Positions 6,991 through 13,621 of a stretch of DNA of 16,460 nucleotides are shown here, in pieces (positions within the stretch are counted from its first letter, which is position 1; the number at the start of each line of letters is the position of its first letter). The stretch is taken from contig ONIF01000017.1 in NCBI GenBank assembly GCA_900317795.1, positions 1-16,460 of the forward strand, written 5' to 3'. A program made the position numbers and the translations under genes. The notes under the pieces were generated by a model. It was not told the DNA's origin and ran no database searches. It saw nothing but the letters and a program-made list of their open reading frames with translations. The DNA is from an uncultured Eubacteriales bacterium. Lineage in GTDB: Bacteria > Bacillota > Clostridia > Oscillospirales > Acutalibacteraceae.

Positions 6991-7057
6991 TTGTCATTCT
7001 GAGGAACGCAGTGACGAAGAATCTTTACAAGATTCCTCACTTCGTTCGGAATGACAA
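6991..7057. repeat. palindromic intergenic repeat (REP/MITE-like, 67 bp)
   Basis: An imperfect palindrome with 9-bp perfect ends TTGTCATTC (6991-6999) and GAATGACAA (7049-7057). The interior is also self-complementary: GAAGAATCTT meets AAGATTCCTC around a short centre. In the other reading it would encode the familiar spurious peptide type (IPNEVRNL), typical of dispersed repeats of this kind in gut bacterial genomes. It lies between the HAD stop and its terminator, so it is transcribed in the 3' UTR. It has no coding capacity of its own; any mobility would need a transposase supplied elsewhere. Confidence 0.75.
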
Positions 7058-7081
7058 TTATCCACTTGTTAAAAAATAGTA

Positions 7082-7888
7082 TCATACAGAGATTTTTTCA
7101 AGGAGAAATGCAATTCCGTCAAGGTCGTTGGGGAGGGTGATGAAATCGGCAGATTTTTTAACGGTATCGGAGGCATTTCCCATAGCCACTCCCAAGCCTG
7201 CATATTTTATCATTGAAATGTCATTGAAGCCGTCACCGCACGCAATACATTCATCTGTTGAAAAACCTGTCATTTTGAGCAGTCTGTCAAGTGTATATGC
7301 CTTGTCGATGCCGTTGGGGACTATTTCAAGAAAAAACGGCTCTGATTTGAAAACACCAAGCTTATCTTTGTACTTTTCGGAGAGAATGCATTCCAATTCC
7401 GATATAATTTCAGGCTCGCCCTGCAAAAGACATTTATATATGTCAAAGTCAACGTATTCCGCAAAATTTTCAACGTATATTATATTCAAGTGATTTCTTT
7501 GTGAGGCATTGCGTGTATAGCGGTTGACGCTGTTTCCGACAATCATGTTATCCTCTTGATAAGCCCCGATACCAACAGGATAATTTTTGATAATACCGCA
7601 TATTTCGGGAATATACTCTCTGTCGAGCGTCTGACGGAACATCATATTTCCCGTTTTGCAGTCGATAACACAACTGCCGTTGTATGCGAGAATATATCCC
7701 CCGTATTTTTTCAATGCAAGCGTTTCCGCATAAGGAAACATACTGTGTTGCGGTCTGCCCGACGCAAGAATGATTTTACCGCCTTTTTCCTGAAAGTCAA
7801 GCAAAGCTTTTTTTGTGTTTTCGGTTATGACTTTTTCGGAATTTGTCAAAGTGCCGTCAATGTCAAGTGTTATTACTTTGTACTTCAT
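7082..7888 (-). CDS. Cof-type HAD-IIB family phosphatase
   Basis: A 268-aa hydrolase of the Cof/YidA group, cytosolic Mg-dependent phosphatases acting on sugar phosphates, pyridoxal phosphate or FMN-like substrates. All HAD motifs are visible: motif I DIDGTLTNSE (residues 8-17, nucleophile Asp8, acid Asp10), motif II ILASGRP, the motif III Lys in the NGIDKAYTL context, and motif IV CGDGFNDISMI followed by GVAMGNASDTVK. The central part between motifs II and III is the C2B substrate-specificity cap. ATG 7888 is preferred to the in-frame TTG just upstream because GGGAG then lies about eight bases away. It is a monocistronic - strand gene with its own promoter and terminator. The substrate cannot be predicted. 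Confidence 0.93.
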   Translation of the reverse strand: MKYKVITLDIDGTLTNSEKVITENTKKALLDFQEKGGKIILASGRPQHSMFPYAETLALKKYGGYILAYNGSCVIDCKTGNMMFRQTLDREYIPEICGIIKNYPVGIGAYQEDNMIVGNSVNRYTRNASQRNHLNIIYVENFAEYVDFDIYKCLLQGEPEIISELECILSEKYKDKLGVFKSEPFFLEIVPNGIDKAYTLDRLLKMTGFSTDECIACGDGFNDISMIKYAGLGVAMGNASDTVKKSADFITLPNDLDGIAFLLEKISV

Positions 7889-7919
7889 CAAAATTTCTCC
7901 CTTTCATTCCCTTTACACT

Positions 7920-7948
7920 ATTTTATCCAAACCACTATACACCGTCAA
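7920..7948 (-). promoter_or_regulatory. sigma-A promoter of the HAD gene
   Basis: On the - strand, TTGACG (7948-7943), a 17-bp spacer and TAAAAT (7925-7920), about 30 bp before the start codon. One mismatch to consensus in each hexamer. Confidence 0.8.
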
Positions 7949-8041
7949 GGGCATTTATTGCGTATGTTATACGGTGGAAAACTGTGTTTTTTGTATATTT
8001 ATGCATTTTGCAAAAATGTTGTCTTAATTTGCAAAAAGATA

Positions 8042-8069
8042 TTGAAAATTTTTTTATAAAGTGTATAAT
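8042..8069 (+). promoter_or_regulatory. sigma-A promoter of the Ser/Glu-repeat lipoprotein
   Basis: TTGAAA (8042-8047), a 16-bp T-rich spacer and TATAAT (8064-8069), followed by GGAGG at 8097-8101 and the ATG at 8112. Confidence 0.75.
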
Positions 8070-8111
8070 GATATTTGATATTATCTATTCAAAAACGGAG
8101 GTTTGTTTTTC

Positions 8112-8777
8112 ATGAAAAAAAGAAATATAACGCTTATTTTTTCATCGCTGATAATAGCAGCATTTGCCATTACAATGACAGGCTGTGCAGCCCGTGAGTA
8201 TCGTACAGACGGCTCACCTGTTTCAACTGCACCTGCCGAGGTGGTTTCAACACAGCCGTCAGTTGAGGAAAGCTCCGAAGAACCCTCTGAGGAGGAAAGC
8301 TCCGAAGAACCCTCTGAGGAGGAAAGTTCCGAAGAAGAAAGTTCTGAGGAAGAAAGCTCTGAGGAGGAAAGTTCCGAGGAAGAAAGCTCTGAGGAGGAAA
8401 GTTCCGAAGAAGAAAGCTCTGAGGAGGAAAGTTCCGAAGAAGAAAGTTCTGAGGAAGAAAGCTCTGAGGAGGAGAGTTCTGAGGAAGAAAGTTCCGAAGA
8501 AGAAGCAGAGGGAATTAAAATTACATTTGTAAAGCCCGAGGCATGGAGTGACAATGTTCATGTAGCGGTATATGAAAAGGGCGGTATTGCGGAATTGCCG
8601 GGTGAAGCCATGACAAACAACGGTGACGGTACTTTCTCCTATACGATTACAGAGGAAATTGAAAATCCCGTTGCCATATTCAACGATGCCGATGATGTAA
8701 GACAGAGAAATATGTATCCCCGTTCGGGAGCGTTGGACGTTGAGGACGGAGGAAATTATGATCCAACCGTAGGATAA
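8112..8777 (+). CDS. lipoprotein with Ser/Glu repeat stalk and CBM26-like (starch-binding type) domain
   Basis: A 221-aa surface protein. ATG 8112 is chosen because GGAGG (8097-8101) is ten bases upstream; an in-frame TTG at 8103 is too close. Residues 1-22 are a lipoprotein signal ending ITMTGC. A Thr/Ser/Pro linker follows. The stalk at 8268-8501 encodes two ESSEEPSEE units and twelve uninterrupted ESSEE units. The C-terminal domain of about 85 aa (ITFVKPEAWSDNVHVAVYE, LPGEAMTNNGDGTFSYTI, VAIFNDAD) has the pattern of starch-binding CBM26/CBM25 modules: W before a VxVY strand, then PG--M, GDGtfSYT and aIFND. The inferred role is a membrane-tethered alpha-glucan-binding protein whose acidic spacer carries the domain through the wall. 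No catalytic domain is present. The CBM assignment is from pattern memory, not a search. Confidence 0.82.
   Translation: MKKRNITLIFSSLIIAAFAITMTGCAAREYRTDGSPVSTAPAEVVSTQPSVEESSEEPSEEESSEEPSEEESSEEESSEEESSEEESSEEESSEEESSEEESSEEESSEEESSEEESSEEESSEEESSEEEAEGIKITFVKPEAWSDNVHVAVYEKGGIAELPGEAMTNNGDGTFSYTITEEIENPVAIFNDADDVRQRNMYPRSGALDVEDGGNYDPTVG
8268..8501 (+). repeat. in-frame minisatellite: 2 x 27 bp + 12 x 15 bp
   Basis: Two copies of a 27-bp unit (ESSEEPSEE; 8268-8294 and 8295-8321) precede twelve 15-bp units (ESSEE; 8322-8501). The 15-bp units come as a few synonymous variants (TTCC-GAAGAA, TTCT-GAGGAA, CTCT-GAGGAG). The three-unit series at 8322-8366 recurs exactly at 8427-8471, indicating block duplication. 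Copy number can change without breaking the frame. Confidence 0.95.
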
Positions 8778-8806
8778 GTCCTGCTGTACCCCGAAAACTG
8801 AAAAAT

Positions 8807-8847
8807 AAAAAGCTGTTGCTCTTTCAATGAAAAGCGACAGCTTTTTT
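8807..8847. terminator. bidirectional intrinsic terminator
   Basis: AAAAAGCTGTTGCT (8807-8820) pairs, with one G-T, with AGCGACAGCTTTTTT (8833-8847). It follows the + lipoprotein gene. On the - strand it lies just past aguB and the heptamer array, where it ends in TTTTTATTTTT. Confidence 0.9.
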
Positions 8848-8848
8848 A

Positions 8849-8890
8849 AATTGCACATTGCTAATTGCTAACTGCTAATTGCTAATTGTT
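8849..8890. repeat. heptamer repeat array B
   Basis: Six 7-bp units: AATTGCA, CATTGCT, AATTGCT, AACTGCT, AATTGCT, AATTGTT. It has the same unit count and the same end units as the array at the pyrG 3' end (read on its - strand). The aguB C-terminal codons and TAG stop lie inside it. Confidence 0.88.
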
Positions 8891-9747
8891 AAATAGGATT
8901 TGGGGCGGCGGTCACGGAATAATCCCCAACTTGTGCGTAAATCGTGTATTTCGCTCAAGTCAAATTCATGCGATATGACACATTCACTTTCACGGTCGGC
9001 AGAAATTACAATTTCGCCTGTTTCGTCTGTAATGAATGATGAACCGTAGAATTTAAGTGCAGAGGATTGATAATTATTTTCGGGGGAGGGGGTGACGGTT
9101 TCCGTGCCTACACGGTTGGCAGCTATGACAGGGGTTATATTGCAGGCAGCGTGTCCCTGCATACATCTTCTCCAATGCGGCATACTATCTACTTCAAGAA
9201 TAGGCTCGGAGCCTATTGCAGTCGGGTAAAATAAAATATCCGCCCCTTTCAGAGCCATGCACCTTGCACTTTCCGGAAACCACTGGTCCCAGCATATTCC
9301 TACGCCTATACAGCCGAATTTTGTATTCCATGCCTGAAAGCCTGTATCACCCGGAGTAAAGTAAAATTTCTCCTGATAGAAATGGTCATCGGGAATATGA
9401 GTTTTCCTGTAAATGCCGAGCAATTCCCCGTCAGCGTCTATCATGGCAACGGTATTGTAAAACGTATTGCCGTACTTTTCATAGAAGCTCACGGGAATGA
9501 CAACATTCAATTCTTTTGCCACTTCTTTGAAACGGTTTACAGCAGGATTTTTTTCGGTTGTTTCGGCAAGCTTGTAAAAATCATAATTTCTCTCCTGGCA
9601 GAAATACAGGTTTTCAAACAGTTCGGGCAGTAAAATAATATTAGCCCCGTCATTTGCCGCCTGACGCACAAATTTTTCCGCTTTATCAAGATTAGCCTTA
9701 CTGTCATTTGTCATGGACATCTGAACAGCCGCAACTTTTACTTTCAT
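8875..9747 (-). CDS. aguB: N-carbamoylputrescine amidase
   Basis: A 290-aa nitrilase-superfamily enzyme that hydrolyses N-carbamoylputrescine to putrescine, CO2 and ammonia, the step after agmatine deiminase. The catalytic triad is visible: Glu42 in LLPELFE, Lys115 in YRKTHIPD and Cys152 in GVGICWDQWFPE. The family stretches ADILFYPTAIGSEP, WRRCMQGHAA, and FYGSSFITDETGEI are present. The start at ATG 9747 is preferred: AAAGGAG lies nine bases upstream, whereas the upstream in-frame starts run into the aguA end. It begins 14 bp after the aguA stop, so the two genes are one operon. The last residues (about TISN) and the TAG are encoded by a heptamer repeat array, just after the natural family end. 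Confidence 0.95.
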   Translation of the reverse strand: MKVKVAAVQMSMTNDSKANLDKAEKFVRQAANDGANIILLPELFENLYFCQERNYDFYKLAETTEKNPAVNRFKEVAKELNVVIPVSFYEKYGNTFYNTVAMIDADGELLGIYRKTHIPDDHFYQEKFYFTPGDTGFQAWNTKFGCIGVGICWDQWFPESARCMALKGADILFYPTAIGSEPILEVDSMPHWRRCMQGHAACNITPVIAANRVGTETVTPSPENNYQSSALKFYGSSFITDETGEIVISADRESECVISHEFDLSEIHDLRTSWGLFRDRRPKSYLTISN

Positions 9748-9761
9748 GTTCATTCGCTCCT

Positions 9762-10853
9762 TTAAAATTTCGGTATCTGCTGAGTAATACAATGGATATT
9801 TCCACCGCCTATCAGAATATCTCTTGCATAAATGCCTTTTACTTTCCTTGTCGGGAAAAGGCTTTGCAAAATATCAACGGCTTTTCCGTCATTTTCATCA
9901 TGGAATTGCGGACACAAAACATGACCGTTTGAAATATAGAAATTCACATAAGAGGCGGCAAGTCTTTCGTTGGGAGTGCGTGTAGGCTCTCCGTTCATGT
10001 CGTCAAGTCCCTCACACTCCTCTTTTGTAATCATAACAGGCTTGGGCAGAGGCAATTTATGCACATTGATTTTTCTTCCTTTTGCGTCTGTGGAATTTTC
10101 CAGAATGTCAAGGCAGCCTTTCGACATGGCATACTGAGGGTCATTTTTATCGTCAGTCCATGCAAGCACCACATTACAGGGAGATGTGAATGCACATATA
10201 TTATCGACGTGTTCATTTGTTTCGTCGTTATATATGCCCGATTTCAACCAGATGATTTTCTTTATGCCGAGCGTTTTTTTCAGCATATCTTCAATTTCAC
10301 TTTTGGACATATCGGGATTTCTGCCCTTACTTAAAAGACAAGCTTCCGTTGTAATAAGAGTGCCTTCACCGTCTGTATGGACAGAACCGCCCTCTAAAAC
10401 AAAATCCCTGAAATTATAGGTATCAACATCAAGCACATCACATAATTTCCTTGCCATTTTATTGTCCTTATCCCAAGGGAAATACAAGCCGTCAACCAGC
10501 CCTCCCCATGCGTTGAACCCCCAATCAATGCCACGAATGGTTTCACCGTTTGTAACAAAAGTCGGTGCAACATCTCTTGCCCATGAATCGTCTGATTCCA
10601 TTTCGATGACTTTCACTCTGTCGGGCAGCATGAATCTTGCACTGTCATAGTCATCATATCTTGCACAAACAATGACTTTTTCCGAAAGGGAGATAGTTTC
10701 AATGACTTCACAAAAAGCCTTTCTTGCGGCATAAGCCCCGTATTGCCAAGAATCTCTCCTGTGAGGGAATATCATAATACAGCCGTAGTGTTCGGAAAAT
10801 TCCGCAGGCATATAAAAGCCGTCATCTGCCGGAAAAGTCTTTAATATCTTCAT
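9762..10853 (-). CDS. aguA: agmatine deiminase
   Basis: A 363-aa guanidine-modifying (PAD/ADI superfamily) enzyme converting agmatine to N-carbamoylputrescine and ammonia. Family signatures are clear: PADDGFYMPAEFSEH and FPHRRDSWQYGA near the N-terminus, DDSWARDVAPTF, the FVLEGGSVHTDGEGT block, a His in NEHVDNICAF, and the catalytic Cys (about residue 355) in IGGGNIHCITQQIPK. ATG 10853 is chosen because AGGA then lies about nine bases upstream; for the in-frame ATG at 10862 the SD would touch the start. It is the first gene of the aguA-aguB operon for putrescine synthesis from agmatine. No arginine decarboxylase or agmatine/putrescine antiporter is in the window, which leaves open whether the role is biosynthetic or energy-yielding. 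Confidence 0.96.
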   Translation of the reverse strand: MKILKTFPADDGFYMPAEFSEHYGCIMIFPHRRDSWQYGAYAARKAFCEVIETISLSEKVIVCARYDDYDSARFMLPDRVKVIEMESDDSWARDVAPTFVTNGETIRGIDWGFNAWGGLVDGLYFPWDKDNKMARKLCDVLDVDTYNFRDFVLEGGSVHTDGEGTLITTEACLLSKGRNPDMSKSEIEDMLKKTLGIKKIIWLKSGIYNDETNEHVDNICAFTSPCNVVLAWTDDKNDPQYAMSKGCLDILENSTDAKGRKINVHKLPLPKPVMITKEECEGLDDMNGEPTRTPNERLAASYVNFYISNGHVLCPQFHDENDGKAVDILQSLFPTRKVKGIYARDILIGGGNIHCITQQIPKF

Positions 10854-10885
10854 ATATTTCATTCCTTTTGAATTTTGTCAAGCTA

Positions 10886-10915
10886 ATTATAGCACAAATG
10901 ATGTACAATTATCAA
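10886..10915 (-). promoter_or_regulatory. sigma-A promoter of aguA-aguB
   Basis: On the - strand, TTGATA (10915-10910), an 18-bp spacer and TATAAT (10891-10886) with an extended TG motif (TGCTATAAT), about 33 bp before the aguA start. This lets the operon be transcribed without read-through from the candidate small RNA upstream. Confidence 0.82.
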
Positions 10916-10939
10916 TGCAAAATGACATTTTATCTTTCG

Positions 10940-10990
10940 CATTGCAGCCATTGCACATTGCTAATTGCTAATTGCTAATTGCACATTGAA
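10940..10990. repeat. heptamer repeat array C
   Basis: CATTGCA (10940-10946), a 2-bp slip, then CATTGCA, CATTGCT, AATTGCT x2, AATTGCA, CATTGAA (10949-10990). Same family as the arrays at 4244-4285 and 8849-8890. On the - strand it follows directly on the U-tract of the candidate small RNA terminator. Confidence 0.85.
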
Positions 10991-11021
10991 AAAAAGCCCT
11001 GCATATTTTCAATGCAAGGCT
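10989..11021 (-). terminator. intrinsic terminator of the candidate small RNA
   Basis: On the - strand, AGCCTTGCAT (11021-11012), loop TGAAAAT, ATGCAGGGCT (11004-10995) and then seven T (10995-10989). Ten pairs including one G-U. Confidence 0.8.
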
Positions 11022-11090
11022 GAATTATTTTTGTCGGCAGCTTTCAGGCAAGCCGTCTTACAGCAGATATATCATTCTCTCCGCCGCTGT
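10989..11090 (-). ncRNA. candidate small RNA (about 100 nt), family not recognised
   Basis: The 357-bp gap between aguA and the sigma gene holds a self-contained transcription unit on the - strand. A promoter (11095-11123) would start RNA near 11088. The RNA has a 5' stem ACAGC (11090-11086) with GCTGT (11064-11060), an imperfect hairpin CGGCTT...AAGC-TGCCG (11055-11035) and a 10-bp terminator hairpin followed by seven U. No ORF of useful length or SD is present. The terminator stem contains one G-U pair that would be a C-A mismatch on the + strand, supporting the - strand as the functional one. It could instead be the leader of aguA-aguB, but that operon has its own promoter beyond the terminator. 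I do not recognise a known riboswitch consensus. Confidence 0.55.
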
Positions 11091-11094
11091 TAAT

Positions 11095-11123
11095 ATTATA
11101 TTCATATTTACAGAAAATTGCAA
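11095..11123 (-). promoter_or_regulatory. sigma-A promoter of the candidate small RNA
   Basis: On the - strand, TTGCAA (11123-11118), a 17-bp spacer and a perfect TATAAT (11100-11095). It points away from the sigma factor gene, and no protein gene starts within 200 bp downstream. Confidence 0.7.
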
Positions 11124-11219
11124 GTATTTTTGACAAAAAAATATGCCGAAATTTGTAAACTTTCCACGAGGATTTTTATATATAACAATTCATGCAGCCG
11201 TTTTTGAAATCATGCGTAT

Positions 11220-11798
11220 ATGATAGTAAACAGACGGAAAGGAGTGTTCAAAACGGACAGATATAAAAAATTGGCGGAACGTCTGAAAAAAGGCGATGAA
11301 CGTGCCTTGTCGGAGATAATAGGGGAGTTTACACCGTTTGTTGCGACTATCATAAGAAATATCGCCAACGGACAGTTTCAAAAAGAAGATACGGAGGAAG
11401 TAATAACAGATGTATTTGTGACTTTATGGAGAAATGCGGATAAACTTGATGCGGATATGTTAAAGCCGTATATCATCTGCATAGCGAAAAGCCGTGCAAA
11501 AGACAGGCTGAGAAAGCAAAAGCCGAATGTCTTAAGCGTAGAGGAAATTCAAATGCAGTCGGCTGAAAATGTATTTGAGGAATGCGAAAACAATGATTTA
11601 TGCAGGGCACTTGAAAGGGAAGTTGAAAATATTCCCGAACCCGACAGGGAAATTTTGATAAGATATTATTATTACTATCAGTCGGTTGGAAAGATTGCGG
11701 AAGTGATGAAAATGAGTGCAGGTACGGTCAAATCGAAACTGCACCGCACAAGGCAGAAATTGAAAAAGGCATTGACGGAAAAGGGGTATGGCTTATGA
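11220..11798 (+). CDS. ECF-type (sigma-70 family) RNA polymerase sigma factor
   Basis: At 192 aa it has the size and layout of an extracytoplasmic-function sigma factor. Region 2 runs from about residue 20 to 98 (FTPFVATIIRNIANGQ, EEVITDVFVTLWRNADKL, YIICIAKSRAKDRLRKQK). Region 4 runs from about 130 to 185 (LEREVENIPEPDREILIRYYYY then the helix-turn-helix QSVGKIAEVMKMSAGTVKSKLHRTRQKLKKAL). It directs core polymerase to a small regulon, usually envelope-stress genes. The start is uncertain: ATG 11220 has no SD, while AAAGGAG at 11242-11248 lies inside the frame and is followed by no standard start codon (an ACG sits at SD distance). No clear promoter was found; TTGTAA (11153) with TATATA (11177) is a weak possibility. 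It overlaps the next gene by four bases. Confidence 0.9.
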   Translation: MIVNRRKGVFKTDRYKKLAERLKKGDERALSEIIGEFTPFVATIIRNIANGQFQKEDTEEVITDVFVTLWRNADKLDADMLKPYIICIAKSRAKDRLRKQKPNVLSVEEIQMQSAENVFEECENNDLCRALEREVENIPEPDREILIRYYYYYQSVGKIAEVMKMSAGTVKSKLHRTRQKLKKALTEKGYGL

Positions 11799-12586
11799 TT
11801 TACAGGAAAAACAATATCTTTGACAAAGTGAAGAATGATTATGATATACCCGTTGAAAGTGTTGCGGAGGTGTGTGATGTGGATATTGGGAAAATTAAGA
11901 AAAACGTGTTTGCGGAAATCCATGGAAAACCGAAAAAAACATATTATAAAAAGCGTGTTTTCATTATCATTGCAGTGGCTTTGATAACGGTAGGGGCAGG
12001 CGGTTTGATTATTGCAAACGGCTCAAAGCCTGTACCAAAAACTCCCAATCAGCTTACATCTGACGAGTACAGAGAATGGATTCAGCGTTCCAAAATGCCC
12101 AGAGTGCTGAATGTTCCCATGCCGTCGGACGAGGAAAAAGCCGTTATTGACAAAATGCAAGACGAATATGTTGATTTGTACAGAAATGCCCTGCAAAGCT
12201 ATTCCAAAACACTTGACACCGAAAATGCACAATTTAAAGCGGAAGAAGATGTTATTAAAAGCCTTTTTGAAAAAGCGTCATTTATATCCGAAAAATACGG
12301 TTACGGCTCATTTAATGAAAACAGCGATATTGCGGAAATGATAAAAACTTGCTGTAAGGCTGCGGAAAATGAAAAAATCACTTTGGAGGAAAAAATTACT
12401 CTGAAATTTTTTGTAAGACAGACCTATGAATTTGCTGAAACGGGTGATGAAAATTTTTCTAAATACGTCAAAGAAAAAATGGAACTGACATTTATACCAT
12501 ATATTAGCATATATACAGCATACTCTTATGAAAAAGATAAGTATTATATTCATAATGATGAAATATCGGAAAGTGAATCCTCTTAA
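11795..12586 (+). CDS. single-pass membrane protein, probable anti-sigma factor
   Basis: 263 aa, with an ATGA overlap with the sigma gene and GGGG a suitable distance upstream. The layout is that of a membrane-bound anti-sigma factor. A cytoplasmic N-terminal part of about 53 residues ends in basic KPKKTYYKKR, one membrane segment follows (about 54-76, VFIIIAVALITVGAGGLIIA), and the last 185 residues are extracytoplasmic, highly charged and largely helical-looking. The N-terminal part shows no zinc-binding ZAS His-Cys motif that I can find, so the binding domain is of another or unrecognised type. The function rests on gene order and topology, not on a recognised domain. It ends in acidic SESESS. 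Confidence 0.72.
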   Translation: MIYRKNNIFDKVKNDYDIPVESVAEVCDVDIGKIKKNVFAEIHGKPKKTYYKKRVFIIIAVALITVGAGGLIIANGSKPVPKTPNQLTSDEYREWIQRSKMPRVLNVPMPSDEEKAVIDKMQDEYVDLYRNALQSYSKTLDTENAQFKAEEDVIKSLFEKASFISEKYGYGSFNENSDIAEMIKTCCKAAENEKITLEEKITLKFFVRQTYEFAETGDENFSKYVKEKMELTFIPYISIYTAYSYEKDKYYIHNDEISESESS

Positions 12587-12615
12587 CGGGAATTATAAAT
12601 TATTCATAAAAACGA

Positions 12616-12644
12616 TTGACATTTGTTGAAGTGCATAGTATAAT
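12616..12644 (+). promoter_or_regulatory. consensus sigma-A promoter of first Big_2-CAP gene
   Basis: TTGACA (12616-12621), a 17-bp spacer and TATAAT (12639-12644), both perfect. The -10 and start region ATAGTATAATATCTACAAAT is nearly identical to that of the paralogue at 13646, suggesting duplication together with the promoter. Confidence 0.92.
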
Positions 12645-12680
12645 ATCTACAAATAAAATTTTATAAGGAGATGTTTTCCA

Positions 12681-13442
12681 ATGAACTTTTTGAAGAAATG
12701 TATTTGTGTGGTAATGACGCTGGCGATGGCTTCGAGTGTGGCATTGACATCTTATGCTGCCACGCCTGCTGCCAACACCACAAGCACAAGTGCAAGCACG
12801 ACTGCCAAAAAGACCGTTGCACCTACAAAAGTTACCCTCAACAAGACCTCTGCAACGCTCGTTAAGGGCAAAACTTTGACTCTCAAAGCTACTCTTACAC
12901 CTTCCAATGCTTCCACGAAATTCACATGGTCAAGCAGTGACAAGTCTGTTGCAACGGTTGATTCAAACGGAAAAGTAAAGGCTGTCAAAAAAGGTACGGC
13001 TACGATTACCGTAAAGACCTCCAATAACAAAAAGGCAACCTGCAAAATTACCGTTATCACTCAGAATGAGGCACTTGAAAATGAGGTTATCAAGCTTGTG
13101 AATGCCGAGAGAACAAAAAGAGGTCTGAGCAAACTCACTACCAATTCAAAAATGGCTTCCGCAAGCGACAAGAGAGCAAAAGAAATTTACACAAAGTTCT
13201 CACATACCCGCCCCAACGGCAAGGCATGGGACACGGTGTTTGCGGAGTACGGCATAAAGAAAGGCTATGCAGGTGAGAATATTGCCTATAATTACAGTTC
13301 CGTCGCAAAAGATGTTGTCAATATGTGGATGAACTCCAAAGGTCACAGAGATAACATACTTAATCCCAAATTCAAGACTATCGGTTTAGGTCTTTATGTA
13401 AAAGACGGTCGTTATAACTGGGTACAGCTTTTCAATTCGTAA
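12681..13442 (+). CDS. secreted protein with Big_2 Ig-like and CAP/SCP domains (YkwD-like)
   Basis: 253 aa. A Sec signal peptide covers residues 1-26 (KK, hydrophobic core, TSYA cleavage). A Ser/Thr-rich linker is followed by a bacterial Ig-like Big_2 domain (about 47-127: VTLNKTSATLVKGKTLTLKA, WSSSDKSVATVDSNGKVKAV, GTATITVKT). The C-terminal CAP domain (about 133-253) has VNAERTKRGL, the His in FSHTRP, GENIAYNY and MWMNSKGHRDNILNPKF, so the usual His/Glu/His cavity residues are present. YkwD-like CAP proteins are extracellular; their activity in bacteria is not settled. Big_2 domains often mediate surface or glycan contacts. SD AAGGAG (12665-12670) precedes the ATG by ten bases. It is monocistronic, next to a paralogue and downstream of the sigma/anti-sigma pair. 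Confidence 0.93.
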   Translation: MNFLKKCICVVMTLAMASSVALTSYAATPAANTTSTSASTTAKKTVAPTKVTLNKTSATLVKGKTLTLKATLTPSNASTKFTWSSSDKSVATVDSNGKVKAVKKGTATITVKTSNNKKATCKITVITQNEALENEVIKLVNAERTKRGLSKLTTNSKMASASDKRAKEIYTKFSHTRPNGKAWDTVFAEYGIKKGYAGENIAYNYSSVAKDVVNMWMNSKGHRDNILNPKFKTIGLGLYVKDGRYNWVQLFNS

Positions 13443-13456
13443 AACTTTTTTGATTA

Positions 13457-13498
13457 AAAAAACAATGTCCGAAATTTTTCTTTCGGGCATTGTTTTTT
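13457..13498. terminator. strong intrinsic terminator of first Big_2-CAP gene
   Basis: An 18-bp stem: AAAAAACAATGTCCGAAA (13457-13474) with TTTCGGGCATTGTTTTTT (13481-13498), one G-T, 6-nt loop, closing in a T-run. Confidence 0.93.
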
Positions 13499-13621
13499 AT
13501 TTATGTAATAATTTGCCGAATTGCACATTTTTTTGAAGAATAACAAAACAATCGTAACAATTTATAATACGATAGTTGACATTAAAAAATTTAACTTATT
13601 GATGAAATTTTTACAAAACTA

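Noticed and set aside
8081..8554. 157-codon - strand frame with SSSEL repeats
   Set aside because: Complement of the ESSEE repeat; the + strand has promoter, SD, lipobox and a recognisable domain.
10989..11090. Known riboswitch (THF, glycine, guanidine, preQ1 classes considered)
   Set aside because: A GGAGAGA-like string is present, but the remaining conserved cores of these classes are not; left as an unclassified candidate RNA.
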